The position numbers were made by a program, and so were the translations under genes. Below, piece after piece: positions 51,418 through 61,808 of a stretch of 64,000 bases of DNA; the stretch's first letter is position 1, and every line of letters starts with the position of its first letter. The DNA is taken from positions 124,001 through 188,000 of the forward strand of contig JAMPIX010000001.1 in assembly GCA_024721275.1 (NCBI GenBank). The letters are read 5' to 3'. The notes beneath the pieces were generated by a model. The model saw only the letters and a list, made by a program, of their open reading frames with translations. It had not been told where the DNA came from and searched no databases. This stretch comes from Mycoplasma sp. GTDB taxonomy: Bacteria > Bacillota_I > Bacilli_A > Mycoplasmatales > Metamycoplasmataceae.

Positions 51418-54400
51418 ATGAGTAGAAAAAAATTAAATAAATCTACTTTTAGATCATTTTTTAAGAATAAAGTAGGAATGATATTATTAGGTATCATTAT
51501 ATTTATTACTGCTGGTGTATTTACACTTATGCAATCAACTTCTCAATCTTTTTCACGTTCATATAATCATGAAGTGCAAACTGGTAAATTACATGATTTT
51601 ATAGTAAATGAAAGATATTCAACTGATGGATCTCTTGGTTATGATGTAAATCAAATAGGAACTCCACATGATGGATTTCATATCAATACAACGGATAAAA
51701 ATGCTGAAGAATTATCAACACAATTTGATCCTGGAACAAATAAATATTTACCACAAGGTTATGTTTTATTAATGGGAAACGATTCTCCGATAGAAGTTGC
51801 TGAAAATAGAGGTTTACCGTTCGGTGTTAAAAAAGTAAATCATATACCTGTATTGGTAAAATGAAATGATATTAAAAATCTATTAGTAGATTCAAATGCA
51901 AATAAAAAAGTTAATTTAATTAATGGGGATATACCTTTTGAATTATTTAACTATAAACCAAGAGGAAATAATTTTAATTCATTCTCAGACAATGATCAAA
52001 GTCTATTAGACACATTTACAAAGCAATCAATTAGTGTTGATGGACAAGATGGAATTAAAAAAATCTTTGTTTCAAATGACTTTAAATTTAAAGATGGAAT
52101 AGTTGCAAATACAGATTTATTAAAATATACTGTTCCTGGATTAACAGCTCCTCAAAACAACGCGACAGTTATTCAAACATTATCAACATCTGAAATTAAA
52201 AGTAAATTGATTAGTGTTTTAAATGCTGGTGCAGCAACAGGTGTATTAGAAACAAGTGCAACAATTTCTACTTCTGCTTCAAAATCAACTGGAACAGTAA
52301 AACAGAGCTTACAAAATGGCTTAATACAACCAATTACATTAACTGTTAATGATTTCCCTGTCCCTGCTACTGGTGGAATAGAAAATGCTCCAGAAATAGC
52401 TGCTGCAGAAAAACAAATAAAAACACAAATTTTTAATAATTTATTAACAGCTCAATCTGATGCATTTTTAAAGCAAGTTGATAACAAATATGCAAATGAT
52501 TTAGATCATAGGAAAGTACAATCTATTTCGATTAGTTCTGATAATGGAGAATTATTTAAAGCTGTTAATGCTTATGATAATAATCAAGTTATTGATAAAC
52601 CGGTTATTTATTCCGGTTCAAGTACCCAAGATCCATGAACTAAAGCAATAATGGATGCAAAAGCAGATGCAATTGTAAATGAACTTAAAAAAGATCCAAC
52701 TATTCTTGACATAAAAGTCAATAAATCAAAAGGATATAAATATACAATTGAATCAGATAAAAAAAGTATTATTGGGGTTGTTACTCCTAATGCACCTAGA
52801 TTTGTAGTCGATCCAAGTGCTTATGAAGCTGTATTGTCTCCTGGGTATGCAAAAGCTCATAATGTAACACCTATTAGTGATAGTTTATGAAATTCAGAAA
52901 GTTTTCAAACTGATTTCAATAAATTTGTAAATGATGTTTCTGGTCCAGATACAAATACTTTTTATAATAAATATAAGGATCATATTGTAAAAATGCAATC
53001 ATCATTGTTCCTTGTAAAAGGAATAGGAATAACACCTGATTTTTCATATCCAATAATTGATTATAATAATCCGGTACCTTCAAGTGAAACACAAGGAATA
53101 GTTACGCTTAATAGAGCTGGTTATGATAGAACATTAGATGCTTTCAGAACAAATCCTACTGAAAATTACCTTGCATTTAGATTTAAAGATAATTTTACTG
53201 GTGATAAAGATGCAATAGAAAATGACATAGCAAGTATTGCAAAAACAGACATGTCATGACCACCAAATGTACAAATACTTTCTAAATATAACGATACTAG
53301 CGAAAAAATAGTAATGGCTCCACAAAGAATTGCCTTCTTACAAAAATTAGACACAACAATTGGAATAATTTCTTCAACAGTTATTGCTTCATTAATGGTA
53401 CTTACCGTATTGATTGTAATGATAATAATAAAACGGAATATTTCATCTCAGAAAAAAACATTAGCTATTTTAAATGCCAATGGTTATACAAAGAATGAAA
53501 TTGCAGCTTCATTTATATTCCCAACCTTCCTAGTTGTTGGTCTCGCTTCGATTGCTGGTTATTTAGTCGGCCATTGAATGCAGTTCGCCTTTATTCATAT
53601 ATTTACTGATTATTGAACACTTCCAGTAAATCAAGTTAATTTTTCTTGATTATCATTGATTGCCACAGTTGCCTTTCCAATTTTTGCGGTTTCCTTATTT
53701 GTATTTTTAACTGCTTTATGAGAATTAAGACATGGTGCACTAAAAACATTATCAAATGCTGAATCTAAATTTGGTCAAGTAATATCTCAAAGAGCAATTG
53801 CTTTATTCTCAAAATTTGGAATTAAAACAAAATTAGTTATATCTTTCATTTTCACAAATATATCAAAAATGCTAACTATATTAGTCGCCACAGTGGGTTC
53901 TGTAACTGCTGCAGCAATCTCATTAACTTCATTAGGAAAATTTGATTATGCTGTAAATGAAACAAACAAAGTTAATGATTATGAATATGCAATAAATCTA
54001 GCGACTCCAACAGATGAAGGTGGACAATATTATGCAACTATTCCTCATGACACAAATAAATTAGATGATGTTCTTACGCCAGAAATTAAAAGATCTTATG
54101 TAGGTCATCCTGACAGATATAAAATTGGTTTTGCAACTGATGACACAATACACAATTCTAAGGTTGATGGAAGTATAAATAAAATATCATTTATCCACTC
54201 TCCATCAGCAGATGATGGTATTGCCGGAAAAGATGTTCAAGGTGGTTGAGCAAATGGTGGAGTAACTGATGCAAAACTTGAACAAGCAATTAATTATTTA
54301 AATCATCGTGTTCAAACAAGAGCTTTATTAGATGTTAAATTAGGATTTGCAAAATTAGGTTCATCAAACCCATGAGATATTGCAAAAGCATTGATGCCTT

Positions 54401-55854
54401 CTAATCAAATAACTGCTGCAAATAAAGATTTTCCATTATTCCTAGAAAAATCTCTAGAAAAATACAAAGAATTAAAAGCAGAAGGAAAAACAACATTAGA
54501 TTTTACTAATGAGACATGATATCAAGATGTTGAAAATGTTGTTAAATATAATTCCGATTCAAATGATCCAACAGCTGTTACAAACTTTACTAATGCAGAA
54601 AGAAGCTTATCAGAACATATAGTTGGTCAAACATTTAATTCAGGTATAGTTGATTCATTTAAAAACTTTGTACAATTGGCAATGTACTATGATATTTATC
54701 CATTCTTTATTGCATACAATCAAATAAGTATGAATGTATCTGATGAAACATATAGTTATATAAACTTTAATTCAGATTTAAGTAATGTTGAAGGTGTAAA
54801 TTCAAGTGTTAATTTAAATATTCAAGGAATAAATGTTGATTCTAATTATGTTCATATAGGAAGAGATTTACAAAACAAGCTTGAAAACTATAGTTATTCT
54901 GATAGAGGAAATATTCCAGTTGTGATTAACAAATATGTTTCATCATACTATGGACTTAATGTTGGATCAACAATTAACGGTTCAGTTATGAACACTTCAA
55001 ATAGATATACACTAAAAAGAGAAGCTAAAAAACAACCTGAACGTAAATTAGAAGTTGTTGGAATAGTAAATTCATATTCAGGAGATCAAGTATATACACT
55101 TCACAGTATTGCAAACAAAGTTTTAGGATTAAATAAAACACAAGGATTTAATGGTGTATTTTCAGATTCAACAGCTCCTTACGCATTAAAAGATGTTGAT
55201 TTATATTCACCTTCTGGTCTATATCCACCATTTGATACAATTCCTTTAAATGATCCAAATAATGAATATTATCAATTAATTGATACATATCTAAAATCAG
55301 GAGCAAATACTGGAGCGTTAAGTTGACTAAAAACTGCAACAAATCCAGTTCAAGAGTTTGTAAATATTTATTCAAAATCACCGTTCGAAGCTACAATCTC
55401 AAATGTTGACTGAGCAAGAATGTCTCACTTCACCTTCCAATCAATTAATAATCTATCTTCAAATTTAATTGCTATAGCAGAAGGACTATCAATTTCAATA
55501 GCTATTATATTTATAGTTATTCTTGGAACAATGATGGTTGACTCTAATAAGAAAAATATTTCAGTCTTAAAAGTTCTTGGTTATAGAGATAAAGAAATAA
55601 GAAATATATTTATTAAATCATTCTTACCTTCACTGATAATAGGAATGCTTGTTGCAATTCCAATTGTCTTTGCGACATTATTCACAATGCAAATTGCAAT
55701 AATGTCCTTTGGAGCGGTATTAATACCATTAAGCATGGTTGGTTGAGAAATTATTACATCAGCTGTAATAGTAATGATAGCATTTATAATAATTTTCGTT
55801 CTTTCAATTAGACAATTGAAAAATGAAAGTGTATTAAATGCGTTTAAGGATTAA
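51418..55854 (+). CDS. Giant FtsX/MacB-type ABC permease
   Basis: 1478 residues. One N-terminal membrane segment (about 20-40), a large extracellular region (about 41-640), an FtsX-like membrane block (about 643-770), a further membrane segment (818-842) starting a second half, a second extracellular region (about 843-1335), and a C-terminal FtsX-like block (about 1345-1478). This is a duplicated MacB architecture in one chain with over 1000 surface residues. Repeated Thr/Ser/Asn-rich sequence suggests an exposed protein. Numerous TGA Trp codons, e.g. 51862, 52636, 52888, 53257, 53575, 54247, 55324. The substrate is unknown; similar giants occur in other mycoplasmas. It is coupled to the ATPase gene upstream. 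Confidence 0.9.
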
Positions 55855-55873
55855 AAAAAGTATATATATAATA

Positions 55874-55879
55874 TATAAT
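55874..55879 (+). promoter_or_regulatory. -10 box for the DUF368-lysS genes
   Basis: TATAAT, within an alternating TA run, 10 nt before ATG 55890. No Shine-Dalgarno is present, suggesting a very short leader. Confidence 0.5.
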
Positions 55880-55889
55880 TAAAACTAAT

Positions 55890-57032
55890 ATGAGAATCAA
55901 CTCTAATAAAGATAATGAAAACGAAAAATACAATAAGACACTAGATGTTGATTCTTTTAAGAATGCAACAGGATTAGAACTTGTATATAAATTAGCTAAA
56001 TGATCTTCTATAGGAGTATTTATGGGAGTATCGGATGCTGTGCCAGGATACTCTGGCGGGACAACACTTTCACTATTAGGTGTTTACTCAAGAATAATAC
56101 TAATTGCAAAATCAGTTATCAAACCAGAACCAGGAATTACAAGAACAAGAGCTTTTCTTTGAATGGTTCCATTTGTATTGGGTTGAGTTCTAGGAGTATT
56201 CGGATTTGCTAAATTAACAGAATTCATGGTTAATAATCATTACGGATTAGAATTAATGTTTTTATTTGGTTCTTTCGTACTTACATCTATCCCGATTTTT
56301 ATCAAAGGTGAAAAACCACAAATAGGAATAGAACCTCGGGAACATAAAAATGATGATTGGAAAACTAAGTTAATAGTATTTGTTGAAGCTAAAAAAAGAA
56401 ATAGAATATGATATAGAAGAATTACTGCAATATTTGGATTCCTTTTAATACTTGGTTTATCAATTTGAGCTTATTTTAAAGGTGGAATAGATTTTGATGC
56501 ACATAACAGTTCTTCAGACAAAAAAATACCATTAAATTTTGAAACTATTTTTCCTTTTGTTTTAGTCTCTTATGCTGCAGGAACAATAACAATCGTTCCA
56601 GGTGGATCTGGTGCTATAATTCAACTTATTTTTAATCAATATAAAAATATACATTGAAAAGCGCTTGCTAATATACATCTAAATATTATCCCAATGCTTT
56701 TATTTGCTGTTTTTACTTTTCTTGGAATGTTAACATCTGTATTTACTCTTGCATGATTATTAAAAAATCATCATTCATTTTTAGCATCGCTTTCATTAGG
56801 TATGTTATGTGCATCTATAATTTCAATCTTTTTAGTTCCAGAAACATCAATATGAAAACATATTTTTGAAAAAAAACATATTTTTGGAGTAATAGGATTT
56901 TCAATAATAGGTATTCTTTCTGGTGTATTAATTACAATTAAAATCAATAGAGGCATAAAAAGAAAAGAAGCACAAATTAGAGAAATAAAAGAAAAGGAGT
57001 TAAAGAAAAGGAGTCTTAATAATGAGCAATAA
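55890..57032 (+). CDS. DUF368 membrane protein (PopT-like polyprenyl-phosphate translocase family)
   Basis: 380 residues with about eight to ten hydrophobic segments. Two inverted-repeat halves each carry the family motif: VPGYSGGTT (about residues 51-59) and VPGGSGAII (about 237-245). DUF368 proteins (PopT) have been shown in walled bacteria to flip undecaprenyl phosphate back across the membrane. A cell without peptidoglycan is not expected to need this for wall synthesis, so a lipid carrier for another glycan, or another prenyl phosphate, is inferred. TGA Trp codons at 56001, 56160, 56184, 56409 and others, plus one TGG. Its 3' end overlaps lysS by 11 nt. Confidence 0.88.
56987..57014 (+). 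repeat. 14-bp tandem duplication doubling a ribosome site
   Basis: AAAGAAAAGGAGT occurs at 56988-57000 and again at 57002-57014; the 14-bp units differ at one position. Each carries AAGGAG. The second copy lies 8 nt before the lysS start. Confidence 0.8.
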
Positions 57033-58512
57033 AATTTATAGCGATTTAGAAAAAACAAGAATTGAAAAAATAAAAGGTATGATAAATGAAAATTTACATC
57101 CTTATTCACAAACAAAAAAAATTACTGAAAATTCAAAAACCTTAAATGAAAAATGATATTCTTTTACAAAGGAAGAATTATCTCAAAAAAAAAATAATGA
57201 AGCTTTAGTAGCTGGAAGGGTAATGGGAACTCGTGGACCTTTCATAATAATTAGTGATAGATACTCAAGAATTCAATTATATTTAGCTAAAAAAGAATTT
57301 CCTGAAATTAATAATATAACTCAAAAATTCATGGATATAGGTGATATAGTTTGAGCATCTGGTAAACCTATGAAAACAAATACAGGTGAATTATCATTAA
57401 GAATTAATGATTTTACAATATTAAGTAAATCAATTAGATCTTTACCTGAAAAATATCATGGTTTACAAAATATTGAAGAAAGATATCGTAGAAGATATTT
57501 AGATTTAATTATGAACAATGATGCTAGAGAAGTTTTATTGTCAAGAACGAAAATTACTAAAAGCATAAGAAAGTTTTTTGATAATTTAGACTACTTAGAA
57601 GTTGATACTCCAATACTTCAATCAATTTTAGGTGGTGCAGCAGCAAAACCTTTTAAAACATATCACAATGCGCTTTCTATGGATTTCTATTTACGTATTG
57701 CTACTGAATTACCATTAAAAAAACTAATTGTTGGTGGAATGGAAAGAGTTTATGAAATAGGTAGATTGTTTAGAAATGAAGGTGTTGATACAACACATAA
57801 TCCTGAATTTACAACTATTGAATTTTATGAAGCTTATTCAGATATGCATGGAATGATGAATAGAGTAGAGAGTCTTTTCCATTTTATAGCAAATGAAACT
57901 GGAGTAAAAGAGGTAGAATTAAACGGAGTTAATGTTGACTTAACTAAACCTTTTCATAAAATTAATATGTTAGATGCAATAAAAAATGAAACTGGAATAG
58001 ATTTTAGAAATGTTCACGATCTTCAAGAAGCTCAAAAATATGCAAAAGAGCATGATATAAAAATAGAAAAATTCTTTAAAATAGGTCATATAATTAACCA
58101 ATTTTTTGAAAAATATATTGAAGAGAAGTTAATAGAACCTACATTCATTTATCATTATCCAATAGAAATTTCACCATTAGCTGCTAAAGACATTGATGAC
58201 CCGAGATTTACACAACGTTCTGAATTATTCATTGGAAAAAAAGAATATGCTAATTTATATACTGAGTTAAACGATCCTATAGATCAATTAGAAAGATTTG
58301 AGTCTCAAACAAAAGAACGTGAATTGGGAAATGATGAAGCATCTGAAATAGATATGGATTTTGTTGAGGCACTTGAACAAGGAATGCCTCCTACTGGTGG
58401 AGCAGGAATTGGTATAGATAGATTAATAATGTTATTTACCAATAAAAAATCAATTAGAGATGTAATCTTATTTCCACATTTAAAAAATAAACCAAGAAAA
58501 AAAGGAGAATAA
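57022..58512 (+). CDS. lysS: Lysine--tRNA ligase (class II)
   Basis: 496 residues, usual length. N-terminal OB fold for the anticodon (about 60-150; [12 protein letters not shown]). Class II motif 1 around LEVDTPIL, motif 2 [14 protein letters not shown] (about 254-267), and motif 3 [12 protein letters not shown] (about 460-471). It charges tRNA-Lys, the tRNA for one of the most used codons here. Start ATG 57022 is served by AAGGAG at 57008-57013, and overlaps the DUF368 gene. TGA Trp codons at 57151 and 57352. The HAD gene follows after 2 nt. Confidence 0.97.
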
Positions 58513-58514
58513 AA

Positions 58515-59321
58515 ATGATAATAGCTTTTGATATGGACGGAACACTACTTAATGATAATCAACAAATTCATGAAGAAACAATGAAAAAAATAAAAGAATT
58601 AAGAGCAAAAAAACATAATATTGTTCTTGCCTCTGGTAGATCTTTTAATGATTTAATTAATTATGCAACTCAAGATTTAGTTGACTATCTTGTTTGTAAT
58701 AATGGAGCATCTGTTTATGATATCCAAAAAAAGGAATATATAAAACAGTCTTTTATTTCGATAGAAGTAGCTAGAGAATTTAATAAACTAGCAAAGAAAA
58801 ATAAAGCTTTCTTTTCAATAAGTGTTAATGGAATGATGGAAAAAATAATTTATACTGATAAATATTCAAATTGAGAAAATGTATCAGTACCTGAGATGAA
58901 TACTGTAACAAATGAAGAAATGGAAGAAATTCTTTCACAAGATGAATTGGAATCAACGCAATGTTCATTAAAATATAAATCAAAAACAATTTATAAATGA
59001 CAAAAACAATTTGCAGCAAAATATGAAGATCATTCGTTTTTTGTGGCAAATGAAGTTTATTTAGATGCTAATTCAAATAATGTTTCAAAATTCAATGGAA
59101 TAAAGGTAATATTAGATAAATTAGGTGAAACAAAAGAATCTTTAATTGCTTTTGGTGATTCACAAAATGATATTCATATGTTAGAAGAAGCAAAACATAG
59201 TTTTGCGATGGGGAATTCTGAAAATTATGTTAAAAAATCTGCAAAAGCAACAATTGGTAATAACACTACATTAGCGATATTTGACACTCTTACAGAATTA
59301 GAAAATATTAATATACTTTAA
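58515..59321 (+). CDS. Cof-type HAD-IIB phosphatase
   Basis: 268 residues. Motif I FDMDGTLL (residues 5-12), motif II SGR (about 41-43), motif III Lys in KFNGIK and motif IV FGDSQNDIHML (about 215-225); a C2B cap lies between. Such enzymes dephosphorylate sugar phosphates or flavin intermediates; the substrate is not readable from sequence. AAGGAG (58500-58505) overlaps the lysS end. TGA Trp codons at 58872 and 58998. It ends 9 nt before the convergent DUF2188 gene. Confidence 0.93.
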
Positions 59322-59330
59322 TCAAATATA

Positions 59331-60107
59331 TTAATTAACATAGTTTTTTAATGTAGAAATATCTATATTATTATTAGCTCAATTATTATCGCTAATAATG
59401 CTTGTTAGTATTAATGATATTATAGTAACTATTAGCAACAATGAAATAACAATACCTGAGTATATAAATAATGATTTACTAGAAGATTTATTTGTATCAA
59501 ATAAAAAGAATAAAATTAAAAATATTGAAACAAGTGATGTAAAAAAAGCAACAATTGAAGTAATTCCAACAAAACCAACAAAAACTAATGCTGTTGTTGA
59601 TAAATTATTAAACTCCTCGATAAATGCCTTAAAAGGTATTTGTCCATCAAAACTAGTTTTTCTGAAAAAGGCAACTAGAGCAAATATTACTACAACCATG
59701 AAAAGAAGTAATATGGTTGAATATGAATATACTTTGATTTTGCAATTTTTTGATGTAGTAACACTTTCTTCGTTTTTACTTTCATTAATAATTAGCTTAA
59801 TAATTTCAGTATTACTTTGAGAGATCATTTTACTTGTATCCATAACGCTTAAATCTGTATCAAAACCTTCATCTAACTTATCTATTTTTTGTTTTAATTC
59901 TAAGTCTTCAATATAATCTCATTTGTTCATTTCTCTAAATTCACCTTTAGAGTTTTTAACCATCACTTTGTCAGTGCTTTTAAGATTAGCAGCATATTTT
60001 ATAGCAGTTGTTTGACTATCAAAAATTTTAGATATTTTATCAGAACCTTCGTTTTTAACAGCTCATTTTTTATCTTTGTATTTTATAATGTATTTATTTT
60101 GTTTCAT
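59331..60107 (-). CDS. DUF2188-domain membrane protein, fourth gene of the HinT operon
   Basis: 258 residues on the minus strand. Residues about 5-70 resemble DUF2188 (KDKKWAVKNEG... Q TTAIKYAANL... VMVKNSKGEFREMNKW). A charged linker and a coiled segment follow, then hydrophobic segments at about 129-148, 171-203 (long enough for one or two passes) and 211-238. The topology suggests a cytoplasmic DUF2188 head on a membrane base. The gene starts 15 nt after the hinT stop, so it is probably co-transcribed with the two lipoproteins and HinT. TGA Trp codons at three sites, including 59379-59381, after which the frame continues to TAA 59331. Function unknown. Confidence 0.78.
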
Positions 60108-60122
60108 AATTATTATTAAATT

Positions 60123-60491
60123 TTACCCCATTTTTATGAGATTTAACAACTCATTTAAATTTAATTTTTTATTTGATGGAGAAGGGATTATATGAACATG
60201 TGTATGAAAGATTTCTTGATGGGAACTAGCTTCTGAATTAGTAACTATTTGATAACCATCAACTTCAATTTTTTCGATAATATTATTTGCTATTTTTCTC
60301 GCAAGAATAAATAATGAACTCAATGTTTCATCATCTATCGAAATCAGATTTCTAGAAAACTTTTTAGGGATTACAAGTGTGTGGCCAAGTGATTTAGGAT
60401 TTATGTCTAATATAACAACAAAATTCTCATCTTCAAAAACTTTGCTCGATGGAATTTCATTGTTAATTATTTTTTGGAATAATGTGTTCAT
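60123..60491 (-). CDS. hinT: HinT-type HIT family nucleotide hydrolase
   Basis: 122 residues. The histidine triad HTHVH (about residues 96-100) in the context FHTHVHIIPS, with the N-terminal helix MNTLFQKIINNEIPSSKVFED typical of HinT. It hydrolyses purine-nucleoside phosphoramidates, such as lysyl-AMP; it is cytosolic. In M. hominis HinT binds the membrane proteins P60 and P80 encoded beside it; here two lipoprotein genes precede it on the same strand, with a 9-nt gap, so the same complex is likely. No TGA codon. Confidence 0.93.
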   Translation of the reverse strand: MNTLFQKIINNEIPSSKVFEDENFVVILDINPKSLGHTLVIPKKFSRNLISIDDETLSSLFILARKIANNIIEKIEVDGYQIVTNSEASSHQEIFHTHVHIIPSPSNKKLNLNELLNLIKMG

Positions 60492-60500
60492 TAATATTGA

Positions 60501-61808
60501 TTAAGAAACATCACCAACACTTGATAAGATGTTTTTGATTAACTCAACATCTGAAGATAATTTATAACCTAATAAGTTGTAATATTTTTTAGCATCATTT
60601 AATACTGAATGTTCTAAGATTATCATCATTTCTAAATTCTTTCTTTGAGCATCTGATAAACTTTCTAAATCATATGTGTAGTATGAAGGAATACCTTTTG
60701 ATGCATCTGCGTCAACTCTTGTAGATTTAACAGCAAGTTTTTCAAATCTTTGAATTTTTCCTGTTGATCCATATTGAGGAGTTGCTGAAGAAGTTCCTGT
60801 CGCAATATACTTAGGCGCTGTAATTGTTTGTGTTGTACCAGTTAGATCTGTATCTCCTCAAACTAAATTATTATCATGTAAGAATTTATCTTCAATAGCT
60901 GTTGAACTTGTTTGAATTCCTAGGTAACCACTAAATTGTGTATCTTTTTGATTTGTCGGATCTTGAATTGGTAAGTAAAGTTTTTTATTACTTGTATCAA
61001 AATCTTTTATTAAAGCATTAAGATCAGCAGGAGTATCTGCAGCAGGTGCGGCAGGAACTAATCCAGGATCTTTTTCTCCACCCTTACCAGTTATATTAAA
61101 TTCTCATAATAAGTATGGATGATTTTCTTTAATTCATTTAGTTAAAATTGGGTATTTTGCATTTTTATATCCAAATGTTTTTCAAGCATCAGAAACTATT
61201 GATAATCCTTTTTTAAGATCATCTTCTTTTTTTGTTTGATCTGTTTGATTATATTCTAAATATGAATATTGAACTAACGCTTGACTAACTTGCATTTGTC
61301 ATGAATTTAAATATAATAATATTTTATCTTCTTCATCTTGATTTGTTGAATCGATTATTCTGTTATACACTGTTATAATGTCAGCAACTTTTCCGTCTCT
61401 AAAACCATTGATTATAGTTTGATCATTAGCATCAGGCATGATTACTTTTATTTCTTTTAAAACTTTATCTAATTGTCCATTTTGAATTAAAGTAGTAATT
61501 TGATTTGTTCAATAACCTGGTGTTTTTAATTCATTATATCTAGCTATATTAGCAAAGAATTCTTTTTGTGAAGCATTATAATCAATGCTTAATTTTTCTA
61601 ATTCTGATTTTGCAATTGTTGAATAATATTGATTAAGCATTAAATTTTGACCATAATCTTTTAAATATTTTTCATTGTTTTTTTGTGTTGTTGTATTTGT
61701 AGCTTCTGAATGACTACATGATGCAACTGTTGCAACCGTCCCGGCTGTTGCCGCTATTGATAATGTTGAAAGTATAAAACTTCTTTTTCTTAATTTCTTG
61801 AATTTCAT
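60501..61808 (-). CDS. Lipoprotein, P60-like, of the HinT locus
   Basis: 435 residues. Positively charged N-terminus, hydrophobic signal (about 11-28) and lipobox VASC with Cys31 as the lipid-modified residue; the mature protein is therefore exposed on the cell surface. The rest is mainly helical, with no enzyme motif recognised. It is assigned as P60-like from its place between a larger lipoprotein and hinT, not from a sequence search. Its ATG overlaps the stop of the upstream lipoprotein gene by one base (TAATG). TGA Trp codons are frequent (e.g. YWTNQ, NSWQM, DAWKTF, TKWIKE, LLWEF). The signal peptide region shares an 18-nt identical stretch with its neighbour. Confidence 0.85.

Noticed and set aside
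59398-59820. Plus-strand open frame opposite the DUF2188 gene
   Set aside because: Antisense shadow of hydrophobic codons; the minus frame continues through TGA to a longer protein with an ordered operon position.
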